Of a stretch of DNA of 64,000 nt, positions 50,571 to 57,926 are shown piece by piece. Both the position numbers and the translations under genes were made by a program. How positions within the stretch are numbered: the first letter of the stretch is position 1; each line of letters begins with the position of its first letter. Under the pieces are notes generated by a model that had not been told where the DNA came from, made no database searches, and saw nothing but the letters and a program-made list of their open reading frames with translations. The stretch comes from Enterobacter sp. Ag1 (GTDB lineage Bacteria; Pseudomonadota; Gammaproteobacteria; Enterobacterales; Enterobacteriaceae): NCBI GenBank assembly GCA_000277545.1, contig AKXM01000016.1, forward strand, positions 220,928 through 284,927, written 5' to 3'.

Positions 50571-51216
50571 GGGAATCCTCACATTGGATATTACATGTCC
50601 TCACTGCCTAAGGGATAAAGCAGTGCTTACAGCATTTGGGCAAGTTGAAAAAGCAGTGGGGCAATACTGTGTAAGCTTCCTTTGTCGCAGCTGCGGAAAT
50701 CCTGTTTCAGCAAATGTTGGCTCACCATACAACCGAAACCCTATGGATTACGTTCGTCAGAATAGTGATGACTCATTACCTGGAAGTTTTGATTTTGACC
50801 TCATAGATTATTTTCCAAAAGAAGCGACTCATTCTGCACCTGATAACTGCCCTGAGAGAGCATCTAAATTCTTCATTGAATCAATGGATAACCTCAAGCG
50901 GGGCAATTACGAAACGTCAGTTATGCTCTGCAGAAAGGTCATTGATATAGCGACAAGAACAATTCTTGGGGAAGAATCAGGGAAAGAGCGACTTTCTCAA
51001 CGAATTTCAATGCTGTCTGCAAAAGGCAAGATTACAGAGCAAATGAAAGACTGGGCTCATATCGTCAGAATTGATTCAAATGGAGCGGTTCACTCTGATG
51101 AGGAGTTTACTCAGTATGAAGCAGAGGAAATGATTGGGTTCACTGAAGTGTTCCTGATTTACTCCTTCTCTCTGCCGGAAATGGTAAAAATTAAGCAGCA
51201 AGCTGCACGTCACTGA
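50569..51216 (+). CDS. DUF4145-like protein
   Basis: A 215-residue protein. An N-terminal zinc ribbon (ITCPHCLRDKAV, then FLCRSCGNPVSAN) is followed by a helical DUF4145-like domain (ASKFFIESMDNLKRGNYETSVMLCRKVIDIATRTILGE, then RISMLSAKGKITEQMKDWAHIVRIDSNGAVHSDE). DUF4145 occurs in restriction enzymes and stand-alone defence genes. It is a plus-strand, A/T-rich insertion in the nin operon; AGGGATAA precedes the ATG. Confidence 0.7.
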   Translation: MGILTLDITCPHCLRDKAVLTAFGQVEKAVGQYCVSFLCRSCGNPVSANVGSPYNRNPMDYVRQNSDDSLPGSFDFDLIDYFPKEATHSAPDNCPERASKFFIESMDNLKRGNYETSVMLCRKVIDIATRTILGEESGKERLSQRISMLSAKGKITEQMKDWAHIVRIDSNGAVHSDEEFTQYEAEEMIGFTEVFLIYSFSLPEMVKIKQQAARH

Positions 51217-51253
51217 TTTGCGCGTCATAATGGCCAAGGATGGTTATTTATTC

Positions 51254-51640
51254 TCACAGCCTTACTCCTTCAAGCATCTTGTTAATCTGATATCCGCTCC
51301 AGTTCTGGCGGCACTCGTCGAATATGGTGTTGCCTGCCGTCGATTTGACGAACTTCAGCCTGCAGGTGACGCCGCATTTCTCAGCTGTCTTGTATGGCCC
51401 ACGACCGTATTTGGCTGGGTGCGAAGCATCAGGTGCCACCGTGTACAGGTAATTGCTCCGGTCTCCAGTGCGGAGAATCTTGCCGGTCTGCCACAACTTT
51501 GAAAACACCGATGAAACTGCCTTAGGCTCCATGCCAAGCATTCTTGCAACGCTATGCAACCGGCACTGTGGATTATCTTTGATAGCCATCCAGACACGAT
51601 ATGGCAGAGTGGTTTCTGGTTGGGATGATTGGATGATCAT
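51254..51640 (-). CDS. Winged-helix phage protein before the helicase region
   Basis: A 128-residue protein: YRVWMAIKDNPQCRLHSVARMLGMEPKAVSSVFSKLWQTGKILRTGD is a winged helix-turn-helix, followed by YLYTVAPDASHPAKYGRGPYK. It follows the helicase by three bases; unknown role in replication or regulation. Confidence 0.65.
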   Translation of the reverse strand: MIIQSSQPETTLPYRVWMAIKDNPQCRLHSVARMLGMEPKAVSSVFSKLWQTGKILRTGDRSNYLYTVAPDASHPAKYGRGPYKTAEKCGVTCRLKFVKSTAGNTIFDECRQNWSGYQINKMLEGVRL

Positions 51641-51643
51641 GAT

Positions 51644-52981
51644 TTATCTCCAGTCCTTAACTGGCTCAGGCTTGCGCTCGTTTTCTGCAAACTGTCGCGC
51701 TGCTTCGTCCTGATCGATGTTTGTGAAATGCCCATTGCGCCAGCCCATATAGAACGTCTTTGGCTGTCCTGAGCGGTATTTTCCAACGATGATTTCAGCG
51801 ATGCCTCGCATGTCGCTTTTGTCGTTGTAGACCTCATCCCGGTAAGGGAAGATGATTACGTCAGCGTCCTGCTCTATCGCGCCGGAGTCCTTCAGGTCTG
51901 CCAGTGTCGGCCGCTTATCCATGCGAGTTTCCACGCCGCGGTTAAGCTGGGACAGGAGGATGACCGGGACTTTGTTGCGCAGGCAGAACTGCTTCAGCTT
52001 GCGTGTGATTTCACCGATGGCGATATCGTTACGCTCGGCTTTTGGCTTCTTCATGAGTCCAAGGTAATCGATGGAGACAAAGCTCAGACCGCCGTCCATG
52101 TTCAGGCGCTCTGCATGGGCGATAATCTCGTCCACGCCCAGCGTTTCATCCAGGACATAGTTTTCTTCATCCTGAAGCTGGCCGGTTGCCGCGGTTAACC
52201 GCGTGTACTGCTCATCAATCATGTCCAGAGGGTTACGCAGCGCTCCGATTGCGATGCCGGCACGGTCTGCCACGTGACGCTCGACAACCTGCATTTCTGA
52301 CATCTCCATCGAAATCATTAACCCGCGGCCACGCTGTCGGCCGATTGAGTTGCCGATGTTGATAGCCAGCTCTGTTTTACCCATACCTGGACGGCCGGCG
52401 ATGATGATCAAGTCGGTACGGTCAAAGCCTCCGTACTCTTCGTCCATCGGTTCGATACCGGTTTTCAGATAGAGCCCAGACTCTGCGCCATGCATCCGCT
52501 TTTCCAGGACATCCATGTAATCACCGAGCATGTCGCCAATCTTCCGCGGCAGGCGGTCATTGGTTTCGAACTGCAGCCGGCCGACAATCCCGCTAACTTC
52601 TGCGATTTTGTCGTTGATATCGTGGGTGCTTGCTGAGCGAAGAAGTTCTGCCGCCTGGAGTAATTCAGCCTCACCTTTGCGGAGCATCCAGCACTGGCGA
52701 ACGCGCTTTGCCCATCCGCGGAGATTTGCAGCCGATGTACAACGGCCGGCGACTTCCAGAACGAAATGCTTAGTCGCTTCCGGTACGCCATCCTGTACAG
52801 CGAACATTTCCAGAGGTTCAGCTTTGCTAAGAAGTGAGGTGATAACGCGGTACATCTGGCGCAGGTGGTGATTGAAAAAGGCCTCTTCAGGGAGTTTGCC
52901 GGCGATGTCTCTGCAGTCGATGTGGTCGCCGCGGATCATCATTGCCCCAATGAGCTGCTCTTCGAATGCGTAGCTGTCCAT
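51644..52981 (-). CDS. DnaB-type replicative helicase
   Basis: A 445-residue hexameric helicase. The N-terminal domain reads EEQLIGAMMIRGDHIDCRDIAGKLPEEAFFN. The RecA-like domain has Walker A IIAGRPGMGKTELAINIG, Walker B SFVSIDYLGLMK and the LSQLNRGVETR motif near the arginine finger. This is the P22 gp12 type: the phage carries its own helicase instead of lambda P. It overlaps the O-like gene by one base. Confidence 0.93.
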   Translation of the reverse strand: MDSYAFEEQLIGAMMIRGDHIDCRDIAGKLPEEAFFNHHLRQMYRVITSLLSKAEPLEMFAVQDGVPEATKHFVLEVAGRCTSAANLRGWAKRVRQCWMLRKGEAELLQAAELLRSASTHDINDKIAEVSGIVGRLQFETNDRLPRKIGDMLGDYMDVLEKRMHGAESGLYLKTGIEPMDEEYGGFDRTDLIIIAGRPGMGKTELAINIGNSIGRQRGRGLMISMEMSEMQVVERHVADRAGIAIGALRNPLDMIDEQYTRLTAATGQLQDEENYVLDETLGVDEIIAHAERLNMDGGLSFVSIDYLGLMKKPKAERNDIAIGEITRKLKQFCLRNKVPVILLSQLNRGVETRMDKRPTLADLKDSGAIEQDADVIIFPYRDEVYNDKSDMRGIAEIIVGKYRSGQPKTFYMGWRNGHFTNIDQDEAARQFAENERKPEPVKDWR

Positions 52982-53805
52982 CAGGCCTCCTGTCCGAGTA
53001 TCTCGTCAATCTTCTGTTGGCGAAGCGCGGTTTCTATTCCGTACCTCTTTCCTTCCGGGTTGTCCCCCATAGCCCAGCGCGTTGGCTGGTAGCCAAATTC
53101 CAGATATCCGTTAATCAGCGTGTCAACGTCCCGCGGCTCACGGCCGGTTTCTTTGCACTGCTTCAGGTGGGCTTTGTAGAGATTGGTTAAACCCTTTTCG
53201 ACAGTGGAAGTGATACTGCGAATCTTTGGCAGTCCGTAAGTCTCAGCTTTCGCGTTCCATGTGGACTTCACTCTTTCCCGGTCGAATTGGATTGTTTGTC
53301 GTGAACTTCTGACAGCCCCCTGTGGGGGTATGGGGGTATTTTCTTTTTTCTTTTGTATATTGTCTTTTGTGGTTAGCAACTTCTGCTTAGTTTCGATAGC
53401 AGCTTCTGCTAAGGTTTTCTTAGCAGGTTTAGCTAATGTTTTGCAGAATCCGTTAAGTTTTGTTTGCCACTCAGAAATATTGGTATTCATGCCAACTTTT
53501 CTGCCTTCCTGCAGAAGCACTTTCTTTTTGATAAGCAGGTTCTTAGCCGTTGAGCAGTGAGTGTGATGTTTGGCGATCATCTCTTCCAGCTGCTCGTTGC
53601 TTATCCAGTCCATCTTCTTGCTAAACCCGTAGGTTTTTCTCCATACAGCAAGCAGTACGCAAAGTTCCGTTTCGCTCAGCCCGGAGGCCATAGCGGCATC
53701 CAGTAGCTCATTCGCTATGCGAGTAAAGCCATCTTCGAGTTGCGCCACGCGATGCTCCACGACCTCCAGCGGCGGCCTGTAGTCTGATAACTTAACGACG
53801 CCCAT
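52981..53805 (-). CDS. O: Replication initiator O-like protein
   Basis: A 274-residue protein. The N-terminal O domain (DGFTRIANELLDAAMASGLSETELCVLLAVWRKTYGFSKKMDWISNEQLEEM) binds the iterons; the C-terminal part (about residues 190-274) contacts the helicase. The middle of the gene (53336-53436) contains the origin repeats, as in lambda. Confidence 0.88.
   Translation of the reverse strand: MGVVKLSDYRPPLEVVEHRVAQLEDGFTRIANELLDAAMASGLSETELCVLLAVWRKTYGFSKKMDWISNEQLEEMIAKHHTHCSTAKNLLIKKKVLLQEGRKVGMNTNISEWQTKLNGFCKTLAKPAKKTLAEAAIETKQKLLTTKDNIQKKKENTPIPPQGAVRSSRQTIQFDRERVKSTWNAKAETYGLPKIRSITSTVEKGLTNLYKAHLKQCKETGREPRDVDTLINGYLEFGYQPTRWAMGDNPEGKRYGIETALRQQKIDEILGQEA
53336..53436. other. Phage replication origin within the O gene
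   Basis: Three 17-base imperfect palindromes of consensus TTAGC-N7-GCTAA lie at 53373-53389, 53396-53412 and 53420-53436, spaced 23-24 bases apart. Next to them is an A/T tract (53336-53372) with few G or C. This is the lambda ori plan: O-binding iterons plus an unwinding region inside O. Confidence 0.78.
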
Positions 53806-53953
53806 CTTTCTTCACTCCTGCTTTGGCTAGTCTGAAAACGCCAATAAACCGCTCTGCGAACGGCTTGTTATTGGCAGCTGCAACGACCAATCCATCAGGT
53901 GAATCCGGGGGGCGGCGCTCTTCTTTTTCCTGGTAATTTCTTCGTTTCGGCAT
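53792..53953 (-). CDS. 53-residue basic protein before O
   Basis: MPKRRNYQEKEERRPPDSPD, then GLVVAAANNKPFAERFIGVF, then RLAKAGVKKDGRR. AGGAG precedes the ATG and it overlaps the O start by 14 bases. Lies between cII and O; probably a small early gene. Confidence 0.6.
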   Translation of the reverse strand: MPKRRNYQEKEERRPPDSPDGLVVAAANNKPFAERFIGVFRLAKAGVKKDGRR

Positions 53954-53990
53954 TAGAATTACTCCTGTGAATTGATCCAGTCTTTTCGCG

Positions 53991-54269
53991 TCAGGCCTCG
54001 AAACTGTTAGCGCAGTTCGGGGCTTTTTCTTTTGTCAGATAGCTCGCCAGCCGGCGCGTTAACTCTGCCATCTCATCGTCTTCAATGCCCCACTCCAGAA
54101 CAGCCAGAAGCATGCTCATCTTCGGGATGAAGGTTTCTTTCCAACGGCTGATTTGCGACTCGTTAATCCCCAATGCATCAGCTACGTTTCTCTGTCCACG
54201 CAATGCGATGCGGTTCAGAATCGAGCTGTTGATTGAGGTTGCCTTCTTGCGGGTGTTTGCAGCTTCCAT
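53991..54269 (-). CDS. cII: CII transcriptional activator
   Basis: A 92-residue protein: MEAANTRKKATSINSSILNR, then IALRGQRNVADALGINESQISRWKETFIPKMSMLLAVLEWGI, closely following lambda CII including the helix-turn-helix (NVADALGINESQISRWK). It activates pRE for cI and sets lysogeny. The ATG at 54269 matches lambda's start. Confidence 0.93.
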   Translation of the reverse strand: MEAANTRKKATSINSSILNRIALRGQRNVADALGINESQISRWKETFIPKMSMLLAVLEWGIEDDEMAELTRRLASYLTKEKAPNCANSFEA

Positions 54270-54280
54270 TTGTAATACTT
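54247..54280 (+). promoter_or_regulatory. CII-dependent promoter pRE
   Basis: TTGC-GGGTGT-TTGC (54247-54260) is the CII half-site pair TTGC-N6-TTGC, inside the first codons of cII and read towards cI, exactly where lambda has it. TAATAC (54273-54278) follows as the -10. Confidence 0.82.
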
Positions 54281-54353
54281 CCTTTGTTGAATAATGAGTT
54301 ACGTGACGAAGCCGTAGCGGTCGCCACATAGATTTGTAGTCTTTTGGATTACT

Positions 54354-54385
54354 GAGCTTCTTCAGCTCGGGATGTGTAAAGAGCG
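54354..54385 (-). promoter_or_regulatory. nutR (boxA + boxB)
   Basis: On the minus strand CGCTCTTTACACA (boxA, 54385-54373), then GAGCT-GAAGA-AGCTC (boxB, 54368-54354). The boxB loop GAAGA is the lambda N loop; the stem differs from nutL. Confidence 0.85.
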
Positions 54386-54393
54386 GGGGTAAA

Positions 54394-54618
54394 TCAGGCT
54401 GCTACTTGTGCAGCCATGTAACGTTGCGGGTAGAGGATTTGCATCTCACTGATGGTGCCATCAAAGAAACGTGAGATTTTTTCTGCTGTCTCGATTGAAG
54501 TCAGTTGCTTACCACGTTCGATGCGACTCAGATTTCCAACATCGATATTGGTGGCAACTGAAAGCTCTGCCAGCGTCAGACCACGCTCTACTCGCATTTT
54601 ACGTAATGGCGTATCCAT
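54394..54618 (-). CDS. cro: Cro-like repressor
   Basis: A 74-residue XRE protein: MDTPLRKMRVERGLTLAELSVATNIDVGNLSRIERGKQLTSIETAEKISRFF. GGAGG lies six bases before ATG 54618. First gene of the pR message. Its helix 3 (VGNLSRIERG) equals that of CI (VGNISRLERG), so both read the same operators. Confidence 0.9.
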   Translation of the reverse strand: MDTPLRKMRVERGLTLAELSVATNIDVGNLSRIERGKQLTSIETAEKISRFFDGTISEMQILYPQRYMAAQVAA

Positions 54619-54633
54619 AAAAACCTCCATTTA

Positions 54634-54696
54634 ATGCGTAGTACGCATATTACACCACAACTCAAATATGCGCAATACGCTTTGCGCGTGACGCAA
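54634..54696. promoter_or_regulatory. OR operators with promoters pR and pRM
   Basis: Three 15-base sites: ATGCGTAGTACGCAT (54634-54648), ATGCGCAATACGCTT (54668-54682) and TTGCGCGTGACGCAA (54682-54696); consensus WTGCGY-N3-ACGCAW. pR (leftward): TTGCGC (54675-54670), 17 bases, TAATAT (54652-54647). pRM (rightward): TTGCGC (54682-54687), 17 bases, TTTAAT (54705-54710), which puts transcription start at or next to the cI ATG. Confidence 0.88.
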
Positions 54697-54716
54697 AACA
54701 ACAATTTAATGAGAGC

Positions 54717-55388
54717 ATGGAAACAGGAAAAAGAATCAGGCAGCTTCGCAAAGCGAAGAACATGACAATCCTTGAATTGGCGACATCTGTCGGTAGCGAT
54801 GTTGGCAATATATCTCGCCTTGAGCGCGGGGTTCAGGGGTTTACCGAGCAACTACTAGTTAAGATTTCAGCAGCCCTAGGGGTTAAGGTTGCCGACCTAT
54901 TCACTGAAGAAGAGCTGGGTATTGATCCGGTCGATAAAACGGTTAATACAGAAGTTAAAAGCTATGTAGTGGCAGTTTTGGATGCCAAGGCGAGCGCTGG
55001 TAATGGCGTAGCGGTGTTCAATGAAGTGGATGAGACGATCTCCAGCATCATTTATGAAAATGATAAGGCCATGGAGATTTTCGGCCACCGCCCAGCTGAG
55101 AGTATGCGGGTGATCACCGTTGTTGGTGACAGCATGTCAGGAACTATCGAGACCGGTGACAATATCTTCGTTGATATCTCGAAAGACTACTTCGACGGTG
55201 ATGGCATCTACGTCTTTAAGTTCAAGGGTTCGCTGATGGTTAAGCGCCTGCAGTTCACAGCTGATGGCCTACTGGTTCGATCCGACAACCCTAAATACGC
55301 TGATTGGCTTATCAGGGAAGAGAACGAGAAGTATCTGAAGGTGTTGGGCAGAGTCATCTACACCCACTCAGTGACACGCTACGTTTAA
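54717..55388 (+). CDS. cI: CI-like prophage repressor
   Basis: A 223-residue repressor. N-terminal helix-turn-helix METGKRIRQLRKAKNMTILELATSVGSDVGNISRLERG; C-terminal LexA/S24 peptidase with the serine in VVGDSMSGTIETGD, the lysine in SLMVKRLQF, and an Ala-Gly cleavage candidate in AKASAGNG (about residue 93). RecA-stimulated self-cleavage should induce the prophage. There is only a weak ribosome site, and pRM starts at the ATG, so the pRM message is probably leaderless, as in lambda. Confidence 0.93.
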   Translation: METGKRIRQLRKAKNMTILELATSVGSDVGNISRLERGVQGFTEQLLVKISAALGVKVADLFTEEELGIDPVDKTVNTEVKSYVVAVLDAKASAGNGVAVFNEVDETISSIIYENDKAMEIFGHRPAESMRVITVVGDSMSGTIETGDNIFVDISKDYFDGDGIYVFKFKGSLMVKRLQFTADGLLVRSDNPKYADWLIREENEKYLKVLGRVIYTHSVTRYV

Positions 55389-55411
55389 CGGCAAAAAGGA
55401 AGTCATTGCTC

Positions 55412-55510
55412 ATGAAGATAGGATATCTGTTCCCCGTTGCCATCATCGTTTCTGCTGTGGTTCTTCTGGCTTGGTTTGTCATTGGTGGGTATGCGATGCC
55501 AGGGCAGTGA
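55412..55510 (+). CDS. 32-residue membrane peptide after cI
   Basis: MKIGYLFPVAIIVSAVVLLA then WFVIGGYAMPGQ: one membrane helix with an outward-facing short tail. AAGGAAG lies upstream of the ATG. It is transcribed with cI, so it is made in the lysogen. Similar short peptides follow repressor genes in P22-like phages. Confidence 0.6.
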   Translation: MKIGYLFPVAIIVSAVVLLAWFVIGGYAMPGQ

Positions 55511-55544
55511 TCCGAGCCCAACCGCGAGACGTTTGAGTAGAGAG

Positions 55545-55572
55545 AGGCCGCAGAGATGCGGCTTTTTTTGTG
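55545..55572 (+). terminator. Terminator of the cI message
   Basis: GCCGCA, GAGA, TGCGGC, then seven T. It separates cI and the small peptide from the following accessory operon. Confidence 0.88.
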
Positions 55573-55696
55573 TCTGAAACCTACCAGTTCCAGGTGGTTG
55601 TTGGGCATTCGATAAGGATTACTATCTGTATGCACAGCAATTTATCATTAGTATGTTTTTTTTTACATTTTTCATATATTTTAAATGGTGATTTAA

Positions 55697-57001
55697 ATGA
55701 CAGCAGAAATAGCAGTTTTCAATAAATCAGCAGTTTCTCTAGCAGCAGACTCAGCCGTAACAATATCTGGGGAGTTTGGTGTAAATAAAATATACAACGG
55801 AGCCGATAAACTATTTGCTCTAAGCAAACATCACCCGGTAGGTATTATGGTATACGGCTCAGCGGATTTATGTGGTATCCCATGGGAAATGATAATCAAG
55901 CAATTCCGTAAGATGCTTGGCAACCAAGCATATGATACAATAGAAGAGTACGCTGTTAAATTCTGGGATTTCCTGTGTATAAGTAAAAATATTATCCCTA
56001 TGGATGTTCGAGAAAATTACTTAATAGACACATACAGCAACAGATTTTTCCCCGCTCTAATCAATCACATCGAAAAAAAACGAATAGACGAAATAATAGA
56101 TGAAACGGGAGAGCGACCTTCTATAGAGGAAACGTATGACATCATTGAAGAAGAGGCCCATATAATTTTAAATGGACTAAAGGATCAACATTTCTTCGAC
56201 AGTTTTGATGATGGCCATATAATTGAGATATTAGAGTTTACCCAAAGTTTGTCTAGAGATATTTGCGAAGAAAAACTCCACAAAGAAGAAGGTATTGATA
56301 TACCTGATTCCCTTTGCGAAGTTATTGGCGAATTATTTGCATATATCACCTGTAAAAAATCTCCTTTTGGGCGTAATACTGGATTGGTGTTCGCAGGTTA
56401 TGGAGAGCAAGAATTCATGCCTGCCGTACTAGCATATGATGTACTTGGATACTACAAAGATAAGCTACGATACTCACCAAACTTGCATAAAAGCTCATCA
56501 GGCGGCTTGTGCGGCGTGACAGCCTATGCCCAAGAAGAAGAAGTTGAGACTTTTTTACACGGAATAAGCCATCAACTGAAGAGCTTTATGAAGGCTGGTA
56601 TAGAATTTGAAAAAGACAAAATAATGAATATTGCAGAAGAAAAACTATCTTCTCTCAATCTTTCTAAAGAGGACAACAACAGTGTTCTTGAGGCTTTCCA
56701 AGGGGCAATCACTGAGAGATTTGATCGGTATCAAGATGTTATTGATACACATATAAGAGATACTTACACCTCAAAAGTCACTGAAATGATTGAGTTCCTT
56801 CCCAAGCAAGATCTCGCATACATGGCAGAATCCCTTGTTAATCTCACAGCTTTTAAACGTAAAGTGTCCTACGATAATGAAACTGTTGGCGGTCCAATCG
56901 ATGTTGCTATAATATCCAAAGGAGATGGATTTATATGGGTCAAAAGGAAACATTATTTTGACCAAAATCTTAACCATCACTATTTTACTAAGCAAAGCTA
57001 G
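55697..57001 (+). CDS. Proteasome beta-like N-terminal-threonine hydrolase
   Basis: A 434-residue protein. After Met removal it begins T-AEIAVFNKSAVSLAADSAVT: Thr1, with Asp at mature position 17, as in HslV and proteasome beta subunits. A lysine follows in GADKLFALSKHHPVGIMVYGSADL, matching the KLF...GLVGD strand pattern (mature Lys37). The second half has LVFAGYGEQEFMPAVLAYDVLG and ends with VGGPIDVAIISKGDGFIWVKR, the last strands of the fold. About 150 helical residues (75-225) are inserted, which makes it more than twice HslV length. A/T-rich coding, own promoter region and terminator. It occupies the rexAB slot. Fold call is by eye; proteolytic activity is inferred. Confidence 0.75.
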   Translation: MTAEIAVFNKSAVSLAADSAVTISGEFGVNKIYNGADKLFALSKHHPVGIMVYGSADLCGIPWEMIIKQFRKMLGNQAYDTIEEYAVKFWDFLCISKNIIPMDVRENYLIDTYSNRFFPALINHIEKKRIDEIIDETGERPSIEETYDIIEEEAHIILNGLKDQHFFDSFDDGHIIEILEFTQSLSRDICEEKLHKEEGIDIPDSLCEVIGELFAYITCKKSPFGRNTGLVFAGYGEQEFMPAVLAYDVLGYYKDKLRYSPNLHKSSSGGLCGVTAYAQEEEVETFLHGISHQLKSFMKAGIEFEKDKIMNIAEEKLSSLNLSKEDNNSVLEAFQGAITERFDRYQDVIDTHIRDTYTSKVTEMIEFLPKQDLAYMAESLVNLTAFKRKVSYDNETVGGPIDVAIISKGDGFIWVKRKHYFDQNLNHHYFTKQS

Positions 57002-57010
57002 GGTACTGAT

Positions 57011-57169
57011 ATGGCAGATAAAAACTTCGACAAAAAGCTCGAATTGCGAGAGTGGCAGAAACTTTTTAACCCCTCAAAGCCGAGTGAGAGAGCCTCCGTA
57101 CTGCTTAAAAATTCAGGCAAAGGCTCAGAAAAGCCAAATAATAACACAAGTAATTATTTTTCTGGTTAA
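57011..57169 (+). CDS. 52-residue partner of the Ntn hydrolase
   Basis: MADKNFDKKLELREWQKLFN, then PSKPSERASVLLKNSGKGSE, then KPNNNTSNYFSG: charged helix and a flexible tail. It begins nine bases after the hydrolase stop and ends just before the shared terminator, so it is part of a two-gene operon. A weak AGGG site. It may be an adaptor, a substrate or an inhibitor; nothing in the sequence decides this. Confidence 0.6.
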   Translation: MADKNFDKKLELREWQKLFNPSKPSERASVLLKNSGKGSEKPNNNTSNYFSG

Positions 57170-57177
57170 AAATCACA

Positions 57178-57208
57178 AAAAAGCCCGGCCACCATGCCGG
57201 GTTTTTGT
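57178..57208. terminator. Bidirectional terminator after the Ntn operon
   Basis: CCCGGC, CACCAT, GCCGGG with T-runs on both strands. It serves the plus-strand hydrolase operon and the convergent gene at 57213. Confidence 0.88.
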
Positions 57209-57212
57209 TGCC

Positions 57213-57587
57213 CTACTCCCTCCAACCTTCAAGCCGCCTTTTCTCTTCAAGCTGCTTTACTCTTTCAAAGTCTTTCCTCTTTTTCATGATTGCGATCAAC
57301 TGCCTGTATCCATGATGTGAAGGGACATAGAACTCACTTGGGTACCGCCTTCCAGTTAACTCCTCATATTCTCTGGCCTGTGCTTCATGCTTTTCTTTGA
57401 GTGCCGGAAAGGCCAACTCTGCGAGGGCTACATGCTGCTCGCATAGCTGAATAGCCCTCTCCAGGTTGTTACCATCTGCTCGCAACTTATAGTGCACCTT
57501 AATCTTCTCTTGCAGCTTGAAATGCACATCAACAACCTGCTCCGCACTTAGCCAGCGCAAACCATCAATCCACTCTTTTATATCCAT
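57213..57587 (-). CDS. Unknown protein, paralogue of the 29486 gene
   Basis: A 124-residue helical protein (MDIKEWIDGLRWLSAEQVVDVHFKLQEKIKVHYKLRADG..., EYEELTGRRYPSEFYVPSHHGYRQL, EKRRLEGW). It shares the VDxHF-L, YxLRxD, EYEEL and GYxQL blocks with the gene at 29486. Start at ATG 57587. It reads away from the OL operators and is probably expressed from a divergent promoter there. Function unknown. Confidence 0.65.
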   Translation of the reverse strand: MDIKEWIDGLRWLSAEQVVDVHFKLQEKIKVHYKLRADGNNLERAIQLCEQHVALAELAFPALKEKHEAQAREYEELTGRRYPSEFYVPSHHGYRQLIAIMKKRKDFERVKQLEEKRRLEGWRE

Positions 57588-57705
57588 ACATTCCCCCATC
57601 CACATTTCGAAAACCCTATCACACACTCTCTGAGATGGCATTTACAAAAATAAATTATCAATAAATTCATTGTGATAATTAAAAATCCAGACACACAAAC
57701 AAATT

Positions 57706-57739
57706 TGCGTTTGACGCATATGCGTATAACGCATACATT
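57706..57739 (+). promoter_or_regulatory. OL operators and promoter pL
   Basis: TGCGT-TTG-ACGCA (57706-57718) and ATGCGT-ATA-ACGCAT (57720-57734) match the OR consensus. pL is TTGACG (57711-57716), 17 bases, TACATT (57734-57739), fully covered by the two sites. Confidence 0.88.
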
Positions 57740-57780
57740 AAGTCCATCAGCAGGACGCACTACTCACCAGGACGGTGAAT

Positions 57781-57810
57781 GCTCATTAACAGTTAGCCCT
57801 GAAGAAGGGC
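57781..57810 (+). promoter_or_regulatory. nutL (boxA-like + boxB)
   Basis: GCCCTGAAGAAGGGC (57796-57810) is identical to lambda nutL boxB. GCTCATTAAC (57781-57790) is a diverged boxA. Confidence 0.88.
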
Positions 57811-57926
57811 AAATACACCGAAACAGTTTGTTTTGGGGTGTGGCTGGCAGTTGGATATTTGAGGCCATGTCGCCAGCGAAAGTCCTGGATGGACCGCACC
57901 ACCAAAACACACTGACAGGAGGATGT

